A stretch of DNA of 64,000 bases from Streptomyces venezuelae (GTDB taxonomy: Bacteria; Actinomycetota; Actinomycetes; Streptomycetales; Streptomycetaceae): contig NZ_CP029190.1 of assembly GCF_008642295.1 (NCBI RefSeq), forward strand, positions 6,865,501-6,929,500, in the 5' to 3' direction. Positions 24,355 through 32,915 of this stretch are shown here, piece after piece; the first letter of the stretch is position 1, and the number at the start of each line of letters is the position of its first letter. A program made the position numbers and the translations under genes. The notes below the pieces were generated by a model, which ran no database searches, was not told where the DNA came from, and saw only the letters and a program-made list of their open reading frames with translations.

Positions 24355-25545
24355 GTGCACCTCGAATACACGCCTGAGCAGCAGCAGTTGCGCGCCGAGC
24401 TGCGTGCCTACTTCGCCGAGCTCGTGCCGGACGACGTCTACGAGCGGTACCAGGACCCGGCGGCACAGAAGCGGTTCTACCGGGAGACCATCCGCAGGCT
24501 CGGCGCCGACGGGTGGCTCGGCGTCGGATGGCCGAAGGAGTACGGCGGGCGCGGGATGTCCCCGATGGACCAGTTCATCTTCTTCGACGAGGCCGCTCAG
24601 GCCGTCGTACCGCTGCCGCTGATGGCGCTCAACACCGTGGGCCCCACGATCATGCAGTTCGGCACCGAGGAGCAGAAGGCCTACTTCCTGCCCCGCATCC
24701 TCTCCGGCGAGATCGACTTCGCCATCGGCTACAGCGAGCCCGACGCCGGCACCGACCTCGCCGCCCTCAAGTGCCGGGCGGTGCGCGAGGGCGATGAGGA
24801 GACCGGCAGCTACCTCGTCAACGGGCAGAAGATCTGGACCACCAACGGCGACACCGCCGACTGGGTCTGGCTGGCCGTGCGCACCGACCCCGACGCGCCC
24901 GCCCACAAGGGCATCACCATGCTCCTGGTCCCCACCTCCGACCCGGGTTACTCCTGCACCCTCATCAACACCCTCGCCTCACACGACACCACCGCCAGCT
25001 ATTACGAGAACATCCGGGTCCCCGCGAGCCGCCGCGTCGGCCCGGAGAACAAGGGCTGGCGGCTGATCACCAACCAGCTCAACCACGAGCGGGTCACCCT
25101 GGCCGCGCACGGCACCATGGCGATCCGGGCCCTGCACGACGTCCAGCGCTGGGCCGCCGGGACCAAACTCGCCGACGGCCGCCGGGTGATCGACCTTGGC
25201 TGGGTGAGGGGCCGGCTCGCGCGCACCCACACCCGGCTCGACGCCATGAAGCTGCTCAACTGGCAGATGGTGAACGCCGTCCAGGACGGCACCCTCACCC
25301 CGCAGGACGCCTCCGCCGTCAAGGTCTACGGCTCCGAGGCCCGCCGCGATGCCTACGCCTGGCTGATGGAGGTCGTCGGCGCGGCGGGCCCCCTGAAGGA
25401 CGGCTCCGCCGGAGCCGTCCTCCACGGCGAACTCGAACGCGGCTACCGCAGCGCCGTCATCTTCACCTTCGGCGGCGGCAACAACGAGATCCAGCGCGAG
25501 ATCATCTCCTGGATCGGCCTGGGCATGCCCCGCGTCCGCCGCTGA
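24355..25545 (+). CDS. Acyl-CoA dehydrogenase, FadE26/ChsE4-like
   Basis: 396 residues, GTG start after ACGGAGGGG. ACAD signatures: AIGYSEPDAGTDLAAL (flavin/substrate loop), QKIWTTNGDTADWVW, NQLNHERVTL, and FGGGNNEIQREIIS near the C-terminus, where FAD is bound. By recall it resembles M. tuberculosis FadE26 (ChsE4) along its whole length, including MDQFIFFDEAA and NTVGPTIMQFGTEEQK. That enzyme forms an alpha2beta2 heterotetramer with FadE27 and oxidises cholesterol side-chain CoA esters. No partner gene is adjacent or elsewhere in the window. A KstR-like box in its promoter supports a steroid role. A terminator overlaps its stop codon. Confidence 0.85.
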   Translation: MHLEYTPEQQQLRAELRAYFAELVPDDVYERYQDPAAQKRFYRETIRRLGADGWLGVGWPKEYGGRGMSPMDQFIFFDEAAQAVVPLPLMALNTVGPTIMQFGTEEQKAYFLPRILSGEIDFAIGYSEPDAGTDLAALKCRAVREGDEETGSYLVNGQKIWTTNGDTADWVWLAVRTDPDAPAHKGITMLLVPTSDPGYSCTLINTLASHDTTASYYENIRVPASRRVGPENKGWRLITNQLNHERVTLAAHGTMAIRALHDVQRWAAGTKLADGRRVIDLGWVRGRLARTHTRLDAMKLLNWQMVNAVQDGTLTPQDASAVKVYGSEARRDAYAWLMEVVGAAGPLKDGSAGAVLHGELERGYRSAVIFTFGGGNNEIQREIISWIGLGMPRVRR

Positions 25546-25578
25546 CCGGGCCGGCCGGCCGGCGGGCCGGCCCGGTCA
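25543..25578. terminator. Bidirectional terminator between acyl-CoA dehydrogenase and methyltransferase genes
   Basis: A perfect 14-bp stem, TGACCGGGCCGGCC (25543-25556) with 25565-25578, has an 8-base loop. The left arm begins at the TGA stop of the acyl-CoA dehydrogenase gene, and the right arm ends 15 bases from the end of the convergent methyltransferase gene. Confidence 0.8.
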
Positions 25579-25592
25579 GCCCGCTCGGCCGG

Positions 25593-26336
25593 TCAGGCGC
25601 GGCAGCGGAACATCTCCAGGGGCGGGTGCGCGACCAGGTCCGCCCAGAACTCCTCGCCGAACTCACGGATACCGGCTTCGGACACCTGGAGCGGAACCCA
25701 CTCCACCGCACTGAACCCGGCCGCCTGCAGGCACTTCTCGTAGACATCGCGGCGCGGGGCCGAGCTGATGATGGTGATCGGCTCCGGCTCGAGGAGAGCG
25801 GTGACCCGTACCCGCGTACCCGTCTCGATCTCCTCCTCGACCGGCTCGCAGAGGAACCCGTAGGTGTCCAGGGAGGCGCAGTCGAACCCGTAGTCGGGCT
25901 TCTGGGCGAGCACGAAGAACTCCCCGCCCGGCACCAGGCTCCGGTGGATGTTGCGGCACATCCGCTCCATCGCCGCGATGTCCTCGGCGTAGTTGAGACA
26001 CTGCACGCCCAGCGCGATGTCGAAGCGCCGTTCGAAGGGGCGCAGTTCGCCCACGTCCCCGACCTCGTACTGCACACCCAGCGGCTCGCGCTGCTCGATC
26101 TCCTGGGCGGCGGCGATCATCTCGACGGAGATGTCGACCCCGAGGACATCCGTGGCCCCGCGCCGCTTGAACTCCCTGCTGTAGAAACCGGTTCCGCACG
26201 CCAGGTCGAGAACCGACCTGCCGGTCACGTCCCCGACCATGCCGAGGAAGCTCGGCACCTCACCGAAACGCGTCAGCGGCAGGGCCTTGAACCCCTCGAA
26301 CGCCTCGCCGATCCCGTCGTACTGCTGCCCGCTCAT
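25593..26336 (-). CDS. Class I SAM-dependent methyltransferase
   Basis: 247 residues from ATG 26336 (MSGQQYDGIGEAFEGFK); a longer in-frame start at 26477 would swallow the promoter. Motif I SVLDLACGTGFYSREFKRRGA, GVDISVEMIAAAQEIE, then QYEVGDVGELRPFERRFDIALGV. The start pattern and motif spacing match the methyltransferase at 10615-11376 and ToxA-like enzymes that methylate small heterocycles or acids. No partner genes. It diverges from a secreted peptide gene over a 244-base gap that holds a half-site of the TCTGA-N7-TCAGA operator at 26432. Confidence 0.8.
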   Translation of the reverse strand: MSGQQYDGIGEAFEGFKALPLTRFGEVPSFLGMVGDVTGRSVLDLACGTGFYSREFKRRGATDVLGVDISVEMIAAAQEIEQREPLGVQYEVGDVGELRPFERRFDIALGVQCLNYAEDIAAMERMCRNIHRSLVPGGEFFVLAQKPDYGFDCASLDTYGFLCEPVEEEIETGTRVRVTALLEPEPITIISSAPRRDVYEKCLQAAGFSAVEWVPLQVSEAGIREFGEEFWADLVAHPPLEMFRCRA

Positions 26337-26580
26337 GGGGCTCCCCCTTCGGTACGTCGTGCCTCGTCCGGCACGTGCGGAAAGTCTGCGCCGCCGGTCT
26401 CCGGCCGCCGTATTGGCAGATAGCACAAGAATCTGACGGGGCGTCGCTCGTATCACCCAACACTCCGGATGTCGCACTCGGGCGGGTGACCTCCCGTGAC
26501 CACATGATCATTCGCTCAATGGGCAGGGCGGACCGCACGAGTCGGCGAACGAACGAGCAGCAAACGCGGAGTGGATGTGA

Positions 26581-26796
26581 GTGGACGTGAGTGGTAGGTC
26601 CGTGCGGTGGGGGGCGACGGCCGGCATCGCCGTCGTCATGGCTGCGGGGCTCCCCGCCGGGGCGGCGCAGGCCGATGACATCACCGTCATCCACGCGCCC
26701 GGCCTCACGCTGATCAGACACCTGGAGCTCGACGACCCCATGGAGGACGTGCTCGAACACACCCTGAACTTCGGCAACGGCCCCAAAGGGGACTGA
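26581..26796 (+). CDS. Small secreted peptide, unknown
   Basis: 71 residues, GTG start (a second GTG two codons on is possible). VSGRSVRWGATAGIAVVMAAGLPAGAAQA is a Sec signal peptide with an AQA-type cleavage site near residue 31, leaving an acidic mature peptide of about 40 residues (DDITVIHAPGLTLIRHLELDD). No cysteines, so it is not a chaplin or lantibiotic-like peptide. It is followed after 21 bases by the MpaB-family gene and then the TPR kinase; the three may be co-transcribed. Similar short secreted peptides occur in streptomycetes without known role. Confidence 0.5.
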   Translation: MDVSGRSVRWGATAGIAVVMAAGLPAGAAQADDITVIHAPGLTLIRHLELDDPMEDVLEHTLNFGNGPKGD

Positions 26797-26817
26797 ACCT
26801 CCTCGTACGATGGACCG

Positions 26818-27708
26818 GTGGGGACCGCGAGCGACGCCGACCCCGGGCTCTACGGGCCGGCGTCCGTGACCTGGCAGTGCCACGGCGATCCGATGATGTG
26901 GATCGCCGGAGTCCGTGCGCTCTACCTCCAGGCCCTGCACCCCCGGGCCGTCCGCGGAGTGCTGGCCAACAGCGACTTCCGGCAGGACACCTGGGGCCGG
27001 CTGCTGCGCACCGCCGACTTCGTCGGCACCCTCACCTACGGCACCACGGAAGCCGCCGAACAGGCCGGAGCCAGGGTCCGGAAGATCCACCGGACCCTGT
27101 CCGCCACCGATCCGGCCACCGGCGCGGCCTTCCCGCTGGACGACCCCGAGCTCCTCCTCTGGGTCCACTGCGCACAGATCGACTCCTTCCTGCACGTCCT
27201 GCGCCGCTCCGGGGTCCCGCTCACCCCCGCCCAGGCCGACCGCTACGTCGACGAGAACCGGGTCAACGCCCGACTGGTCGGCCTCGACCCCGCCGAGGTG
27301 CCCGCCACCACCGCCGAGCTCGCCGGTTACTTTGAGAAGGTCCGCCCGCAGCTCGCCGCCGGAGCCGATGCCGCCGACGTCGACGCCTTCCTGCGCCGGC
27401 CGCCCGTACACCCGCTCCTCGCGCCCGTCCGGGCCGTGCTGTGGCGGCCCCTCGCCGCGCTCGCGTACGGATCGCTGCCCCCGTATGCGCACCGGCTGTA
27501 CGGCCGGCCCGCACTCGCCCCGCGCAGCGTCACCCGCCGCCTGCGCCTCACCGGGCGCTTGCTGCGCAGCATTCCCGCAGGTCTGCGCTGGCAGCTGCCG
27601 CCAGGTCACATCTTGAAAGCGATGCGTCGCCTGGGCCCCACCAGCCGCCCCTCGACGTACACACTGCGCAGAGCGGCGGCCATACTGGACGGGCCGGGGA
27701 GGGCATGA
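26818..27708 (+). CDS. MpaB-family (DUF2236) oxygenase-like protein
   Basis: 296 residues, GTG start. The family pattern is clear: GPASVTWQCHGDPMMWIAGVRALYLQALHPRAVRGV at the N-terminus, then FRQDTWGRLLRTADFVGTLTYG, and LLLWVHCAQIDSFLH, containing the His residues proposed to bind haem in MpaB/latex-clearing relatives. MpaB of Penicillium cleaves a farnesyl side chain; bacterial members are mostly uncharacterised. No signal peptide. It ends 34 bases before the kinase gene. Confidence 0.8.
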   Translation: MGTASDADPGLYGPASVTWQCHGDPMMWIAGVRALYLQALHPRAVRGVLANSDFRQDTWGRLLRTADFVGTLTYGTTEAAEQAGARVRKIHRTLSATDPATGAAFPLDDPELLLWVHCAQIDSFLHVLRRSGVPLTPAQADRYVDENRVNARLVGLDPAEVPATTAELAGYFEKVRPQLAAGADAADVDAFLRRPPVHPLLAPVRAVLWRPLAALAYGSLPPYAHRLYGRPALAPRSVTRRLRLTGRLLRSIPAGLRWQLPPGHILKAMRRLGPTSRPSTYTLRRAAAILDGPGRA

Positions 27709-27742
27709 GCGCACAGCACGACAACGGGGGCGGCACCAGGAG

Positions 27743-29998
27743 ATGGCGGAGAGCAGACTGATCCATGGCCGTTACCGGTCACTCGACCTGATCGGCCGGG
27801 GCGGTATGGGCGAGGTGTGGCGGGCCCGCGACGAGTCGCTCGGCCGCCATGTCGCGGTCAAATGCCTCAAGCCGCTCGGTCCGGAACAGGATGCCCATTT
27901 CACCCAGGTGCTGCGGGAACGCTTCCGGCGCGAGGCGCGGGTGGCGGCCTCCCTCCAGCATCGCGGTGTCACCGTGGTCCACGACTTCGGTGACGAGAGC
28001 GCCTCCGGCGGCATGCTCTTCCTCGTCATGGAACTGCTGGAGGGGCGCAACCTCAGCCAGCTGATGGAGGACAACGGCCGCCGCCCGCTGCCGGTGGACG
28101 TGGTCGTGGACATTGCCGAACAGGTCGCCGCCGCCCTCGCCTACACCCACGAACAGGGTGTGGTGCACCGGGACCTCAAGCCCGCCAACATCATGCGGCT
28201 GACCGACGGCACCGTGAAGATCTGCGACTTCGGCATCGCCCGCCTCGCCCACGACATCGGATTCACCGCCAAACTCACCGGCGGCGGCATGGCCATGGGC
28301 ACCCCGCACTACATGTCCCCCGAGCAGATCGCGGGCGGCGAGGTCGACCACAGCAGCGACCTCTACTCGCTGGGCTGTGTGCTGTACGAGATCGCCACCG
28401 GAGCCCCGCCGTTCGACCTCGGCGACTCCTGGTCCGTGCTGGTCGGCCACCGCGACACCCCGCCCGTGCCGCTGCGCGAGCACCGGCCCGAGCTGCCCGA
28501 GCACTTCGAACGGGTGGTGCTGGACCTGCTCGCCAAGCGGCCGGAGGACCGGCCCGCCGACGCCCGGCGGCTGCACACCCGGCTGGCGGAGGCCCGCCGG
28601 GGCCCCCGGGCCACGGCGGCGCAGGCGCCCGCCCTGCCCGCCTGGGCCCACGGGATGACCGCCGGCCGCAAGGCGGGCCTCCAGGCACGCCCGGGCAGCG
28701 GCACCTGGGCGGTCCTGACCGGCTCCTGGACCGCCGCCCTCCCGGCCCCGGCCGCGATTCCCGGGCCCGGTCCCGACCCCGGTTCCGGGCCCGGTTCCGG
28801 CCCGGGCCCAGTTCAGGCGCCGGTCCCGGCCGTGGGCCCGGGCCCGGCGCCCGCCTTCCCGACGGGCCACGGCCACGGCCCCGGCCCGGCCCGGCCCGAC
28901 GCCGCCGAGGACCCGCGCCTCACCGCACCGTACGGAGTGCCCCGCGGCCTCGGCCCGGACCACCCCGACACCCTCACCGCCCGCTACGAGGCCGCCGCAG
29001 CCCTCAGCCGGGCCGGCCGCCCCGCCGACGCGCTGACCGAGTACCGGGAGGTCGCCCGGATCCGCGACCGGGTCCTCGGCGCGGACCACCCCGACAGCCT
29101 GGCCGTACGCCAGGAGATCGGGTACGTCCTGGGCCAGCTCGGCCGCTACCAGCAGGCCCACGACGTGTACGCGGGGGTGCTCGCGGCCCGCGAGCGCAGC
29201 ATGGGAGCCGAGCACCCCGACACCCTGCTCTGCCACCACAACCTGGTCTGCACCCTCGGCCGCCTCGGCCGGCACGCCGATGCCCACCGGGCCGCCGGCG
29301 CGGTGGCCGACGCCCGCGCCCGGGTGCTCGGCCCCGACCACCCGGACACCCTGCTGACCCGCTACGAGGCGGCCTACGCCCTGGGCCAGCTCGGCTGCTG
29401 GGACGAGGCCCTGGAGGGGTACCGCCAGGTCGCCGCCGCCCGCGAACGCAGCCTGGGCCGCGACCACCCCGACACCCTGGCCGCCCGCTACGAGGTCGGC
29501 ATAGCGCTGGGCCGGCTCGGCCTCGGCCCCGAGGCCCTGGACCTGTTCCGGTCGCTGGTTCGCGACCGCACCCGGGCCTACGGCGCCGCCGACCCCGAGA
29601 CCCTCCGCGCCCGCCATGTCCTCGGCGTCAACCTGGGCCGGCTCGCCCGCTGGGAGGAGGCCCTGGCCGAGGCCCGGGAGGTCGGGGCGCTGCGCGCCAA
29701 GGTGCTCGGCGCCGGACACCCCGACACCCTGGTGAGCCGCCGCGAGGTCGCGGTCGGCCTGGGCTGGCTCGGCCGCTGGGAGGAGGCGCTGCCGCTGTAC
29801 CGGGAGGTCGCCGGGGTGCGGGACCGGGCGCTGGGCGCCGACCACCCGGACACCCTGGACGCGCTCGGCGACGAGGCGTACTGCCTGGAACGCCTGGGCC
29901 TGGCCGCGGAGGCCGCCGCGCTCCGGGACCGCATCGCGGACCTCCGCGGCCAGGGCTTCGCCTACGGCAGCGCGCTCCCGCCGGCCGTGGGCGCCTGA
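27743..29998 (+). CDS. Ser/Thr protein kinase with C-terminal TPR array
   Basis: 751 residues. An active Hanks-type kinase occupies ~8-275: IGRGGMGEVWRA, Lys40 in VAVKCLKP, catalytic loop VHRDLKPANIM (Asp144), Asp162 in CDFGIA, and GTPHYMSPEQ. A ~110-residue linker rich in Gly and Pro follows. The C-terminal ~340 residues are eight 42-residue kinesin-light-chain-type TPR repeats with the core DHPDTL. There is no membrane segment or PASTA domain, so it is cytoplasmic and probably docks partners through the TPR array. Substrates unknown. Weak upstream spacing (AGGAG directly before ATG) suggests moderate translation. Confidence 0.88.
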   Translation: MAESRLIHGRYRSLDLIGRGGMGEVWRARDESLGRHVAVKCLKPLGPEQDAHFTQVLRERFRREARVAASLQHRGVTVVHDFGDESASGGMLFLVMELLEGRNLSQLMEDNGRRPLPVDVVVDIAEQVAAALAYTHEQGVVHRDLKPANIMRLTDGTVKICDFGIARLAHDIGFTAKLTGGGMAMGTPHYMSPEQIAGGEVDHSSDLYSLGCVLYEIATGAPPFDLGDSWSVLVGHRDTPPVPLREHRPELPEHFERVVLDLLAKRPEDRPADARRLHTRLAEARRGPRATAAQAPALPAWAHGMTAGRKAGLQARPGSGTWAVLTGSWTAALPAPAAIPGPGPDPGSGPGSGPGPVQAPVPAVGPGPAPAFPTGHGHGPGPARPDAAEDPRLTAPYGVPRGLGPDHPDTLTARYEAAAALSRAGRPADALTEYREVARIRDRVLGADHPDSLAVRQEIGYVLGQLGRYQQAHDVYAGVLAARERSMGAEHPDTLLCHHNLVCTLGRLGRHADAHRAAGAVADARARVLGPDHPDTLLTRYEAAYALGQLGCWDEALEGYRQVAAARERSLGRDHPDTLAARYEVGIALGRLGLGPEALDLFRSLVRDRTRAYGAADPETLRARHVLGVNLGRLARWEEALAEAREVGALRAKVLGAGHPDTLVSRREVAVGLGWLGRWEEALPLYREVAGVRDRALGADHPDTLDALGDEAYCLERLGLAAEAAALRDRIADLRGQGFAYGSALPPAVGA
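28957..29965 (+). repeat. Eight 126-base tandem repeats encoding TPR units
   Basis: The GACCACCCGGACACC-type core recurs exactly every 126 bases (28958, 29084, 29210, 29336, 29462, 29588, 29714 and 29840). The units encode 42-residue TPRs; units 3 and 7 vary the first residue (EHPDTL, GHPDTL), unit 2 has DHPDSL and unit 6 is ADPETL. The constant phase means copy number could change by recombination without frameshift. Confidence 0.85.
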
Positions 29999-30106
29999 TC
30001 CCCGGTCGATCATGAACCGGTCATCTGAGTACCCGTACTCAGGCATGCGGCGGCCCGTGGAACCAGGATGGGGTGCCGGGGTATCTCACCGAGGGGGACG
30101 GCAGGC

Positions 30107-31039
30107 ATGGATGTGACGGTGGCGGAACACGGCAGCGGTCGCGCGGCGCTCAGACCGCTGGTCCGGCCCGCCGGCGTGGGCGCCCTGCTCGGCCTCGGAT
30201 GGCTGCTGCTCCTCGTCCTGCCCTGGGACTCCGACGACCTCTGCCGGAGCGAGGAGCCCTGGGGCTGCCTGGGGGTGGGTCTGCTGCTGCTCGGCACCGT
30301 ACCGGCCGCCGCCGCCCTGCTGGGATGGGGGCTGCTGCGGATCGCCGGGGTGCGCCCCGCCTGGCGGGTGGCTGCCGCGGGCGCGCTGCTGGGAGTGCTG
30401 GCGGCCGTCCTGTGGTCCCGGGCCTCCGGCGGGACCCCCGGGGGCACGGTGGCGATGCCGCTCCTGCTGGCCGCGGCGTACGCGGTGGCGGCGGCCGTGG
30501 CGCTGCCCGGTGCCGGATCCCTCCGGCGCTGGGGGGTGCTCGCCGCCGCCGTCCTGCTGCTCTGGCCGTTGTCGGGCGTGCTCGGCTCGCAGCGCCTCGC
30601 CGAGGGCAGGACCGCGGAGCTGGCCGGTTCCCCCGTCCCGCTGCTGGCACCCGAGGTGGACGGCTACCGGATCCACTTCGCCTCGGGCGGGAAGCACACC
30701 GACACCTTCCGCTACCTGCTGCTGCCTCCATCGGTGCAGACCGGTGCCGCCGACCGGGAGGAACACGGGATCTGGGTCACCGTCGCACCGCCCGTCGCCG
30801 GATTCGCACCCCCGGGTGTCTGCGAGGTCGACATGACCTCCGGCCGCCTCGACGCCGCTCCGTGCGAACAGGTCGCCCCGGAGACCTGGCGCTCGTCGAG
30901 AAACGGCAACACCACGTACATCGCCCGGCGCCAGGGCGTCATCGTGGCCCTGTCCACCATCGGCCCGCGCGTCCCCGACCGTGACCTGCGGGCCATCGCC
31001 GATTCGCTCGCGGTGCGCAGCCCCGGCTTCTTCGGCTGA
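30107..31039 (+). CDS. Putative membrane protein with extracytoplasmic domain
   Basis: 310 residues from ATG 30107; an in-frame ATG at 30068 is less likely. Four hydrophobic segments lie in the first ~165 residues (VGALLGLGWLLLLVLPW, VGLLLLGTVPAAAALLGWGLL, a segment from VAAAGALLGVLAAVLW, and LLAAAYAVAAAVAL/GVLAAAVLLLWPLSGVLG). A ~130-residue domain follows that should face outside (VDGYRIHFASGG, GIWVTVAPPVAG, GNTTYIARRQGVIVALSTIG). I do not recognise the family. It may be co-transcribed with the following oxidoreductase gene, 47 bases on. Confidence 0.55.
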   Translation: MDVTVAEHGSGRAALRPLVRPAGVGALLGLGWLLLLVLPWDSDDLCRSEEPWGCLGVGLLLLGTVPAAAALLGWGLLRIAGVRPAWRVAAAGALLGVLAAVLWSRASGGTPGGTVAMPLLLAAAYAVAAAVALPGAGSLRRWGVLAAAVLLLWPLSGVLGSQRLAEGRTAELAGSPVPLLAPEVDGYRIHFASGGKHTDTFRYLLLPPSVQTGAADREEHGIWVTVAPPVAGFAPPGVCEVDMTSGRLDAAPCEQVAPETWRSSRNGNTTYIARRQGVIVALSTIGPRVPDRDLRAIADSLAVRSPGFFG

Positions 31040-31086
31040 GCCGGAGGAGCCCTGGCCCGCGGGCCGCCGCCGTGTTACCAAGAGCC

Positions 31087-32688
31087 ATGACGAACTGGAG
31101 TGCCGGGAGGGCCCGGGGATTCGCGCGGGACGTGTACGACGCCGTCATCGTCGGCGGTGGCCACAACGGTCTGGTCGCGGCGGCCTATCTGGCCCGCGCC
31201 GGGCAGTCCGTCCTGGTGCTCGAACGGCTCGGGCACACCGGCGGTGCCGCCGTCTCCACCCGCCCGTTCCCGGGCGTGGACGCGCGGCTGTCCCGCTACT
31301 CCTACCTGGTCTCGCTGCTGCCGGCGAAGATCGTACGGGAGCTGAAGCTGCGGTTCGCGGTCCGCGAGCGCACGGTCTCCTCGTACACCCCCGCCGTCCG
31401 GGACGGGCGGCCCACCGGCCTGCTGGTCGGCGGCGGCGAAACCCGGACCAGGGAGTCCTTCGTCCGGCTGACCGGCTCGGACCGGGAGTACGAGCGGTGG
31501 CGGGCCTTCTACGCGATGACCGCGCGGGTCGCCGAACAGGTCTTCCCCACGCTCACCGAACCCCTGCCCTCCCGGGCCGCCCTGCGGGAGCGGATCGGGG
31601 ACGAGACGGCCTGGCGGACCCTGTTCGAAGAACCCCTCGGACGGACCATCGAGGAGCGGTTCACCGACGACCTGGTCCGGGGCGTGGTGCTCACGGACGG
31701 CCTGATCGGCACCTTCGCCGACGCCCATGACCCCTCGCTGGCCCAGAACCGCTGCTTCCTCTACCACGTGATCGGGGGCGGCACCGGGGACTGGAACGTA
31801 CCGGTCGGCGGTATGGGTGCCCTGACCGATGCACTGGCGGAGGCCGCCCGGTCGGCCGGCGCCGAGATCGTCACCGGCCACGAGGCCGTACGGATCGACA
31901 CCGACGGGGTCACCGCCGCCGAGGTGACCTTCCGTACGGCGGTCGGCGAAGGCCGGGTGACCGGGCGGCGGGTGCTGGTGAACGCCTCGCCCCGGGACCT
32001 CGCCGGTCTGCTGGGCACCGCCCCGCCGCGTCCCGCCGAGGGCGCCCAGCTGAAGGTCAACATGCTGCTGCGCCGGCTGCCCCGGCTGAAGGACACCTCG
32101 GTCGACCCGCGGGAGGCCTTCGCGGGCACCTTCCACATCGGCGAGGGGTACGCCGAACTCGCCCGGGCCTACGGGCAGGCGGCGGCCGGGGAACTGCCCT
32201 CCGCCCCGCCGTCGGAGATCTACTGCCACTCGCTGACCGATCCGGGGATCCTGGCACCGGACCTGGTGGAGCAGGGGTACCAGACGCTCACCCTGTTCGG
32301 ACTGCACACCCCGGCCCGGCTGTTCGAGAAGCACGCCGGCGGGGCGGCGGAGGCGAAGGAGATCCTGCTGGCGGCCACCCTGGCACAGCTCGACGCACAT
32401 CTGGCCGAGCCGATCGCCGACTGCCTGGCCGAGGACGCGGACGGCCGGCCCTGTATCGAGGCGAAGACCCCGCTGGACCTGGAGCGTGAACTGCGGCTGC
32501 CGGGCGGGAACATCTTCCACCGGGACCTGTCCTGGCCCTACCGGGCGGAGGAGGAGCCGGACCCGGGCCGGTGGGGGGTGGAGACGGAACACCGCACGGT
32601 GCTGCTCTGCGGGGCGGGTGCGGTACGGGGCGGCGGGGTCAGCGGGATCCCGGGCCACAATGCGGCGATGGCGGTACTGGGGCGGTAG
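31087..32688 (+). CDS. Phytoene-desaturase-like FAD oxidoreductase (PYROXD2 type)
   Basis: 533 residues from ATG 31087. Dinucleotide-binding motif DAVIVGGGHNGLVAAAYLARAGQSVLVLE; NVPVGGMGALTDALAEAARSAGAEIVTG is the internal block of carotenoid desaturase/PYROXD2 relatives, and the C-terminal FAD motif is CGAGAVRGGGVSGIPGHNAA. It differs from CrtI enzymes by lacking a neighbouring phytoene synthase. PYROXD2 relatives are of unclear function; a redox reaction on a lipid-like substrate is likely. Confidence 0.78.
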   Translation: MTNWSAGRARGFARDVYDAVIVGGGHNGLVAAAYLARAGQSVLVLERLGHTGGAAVSTRPFPGVDARLSRYSYLVSLLPAKIVRELKLRFAVRERTVSSYTPAVRDGRPTGLLVGGGETRTRESFVRLTGSDREYERWRAFYAMTARVAEQVFPTLTEPLPSRAALRERIGDETAWRTLFEEPLGRTIEERFTDDLVRGVVLTDGLIGTFADAHDPSLAQNRCFLYHVIGGGTGDWNVPVGGMGALTDALAEAARSAGAEIVTGHEAVRIDTDGVTAAEVTFRTAVGEGRVTGRRVLVNASPRDLAGLLGTAPPRPAEGAQLKVNMLLRRLPRLKDTSVDPREAFAGTFHIGEGYAELARAYGQAAAGELPSAPPSEIYCHSLTDPGILAPDLVEQGYQTLTLFGLHTPARLFEKHAGGAAEAKEILLAATLAQLDAHLAEPIADCLAEDADGRPCIEAKTPLDLERELRLPGGNIFHRDLSWPYRAEEEPDPGRWGVETEHRTVLLCGAGAVRGGGVSGIPGHNAAMAVLGR

Positions 32689-32810
32689 GCCGGGCCGGGC
32701 CGGGAAGCCGCGCCGGGCGGCGCGGCGCTGCTCGGCGGAAAACCGGTGGAACGGCGTCGCCGTGCGGCTTACCGTGCTGCCTCATACGTCGTCGAGTAGA
32801 AGGCAGGCCT

Positions 32811-32914
32811 GTGTACACCCTGTGAGTCACCCGAGAGCTGATCGGTCGCGCGTCGCGCATCTGCGCGCCGTGCTGCTTCCTGCTGCGGATTTCTCACTGA
32901 AACCGGTGTACACC
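32811..32914 (+). promoter_or_regulatory. Repeated GTGTACAC palindromes upstream of the DUF1062 gene
   Basis: GTGTACACC occurs at 32811-32819 and 32906-32914, 95 bases apart, each followed by a TGTG element. The second copy abuts the GTG start at 32916. A protein bound there could block both RNA polymerase and ribosome access. The rest of the 227-base gap shows nothing further. Confidence 0.4.
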
Positions 32915-32915
32915 T

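Noticed and set aside
26375..26590. 71-residue + strand open frame before the secreted peptide
   Set aside because: It crosses the divergent promoter region and lacks GC-rich third positions. No family or ribosome-binding site was seen.
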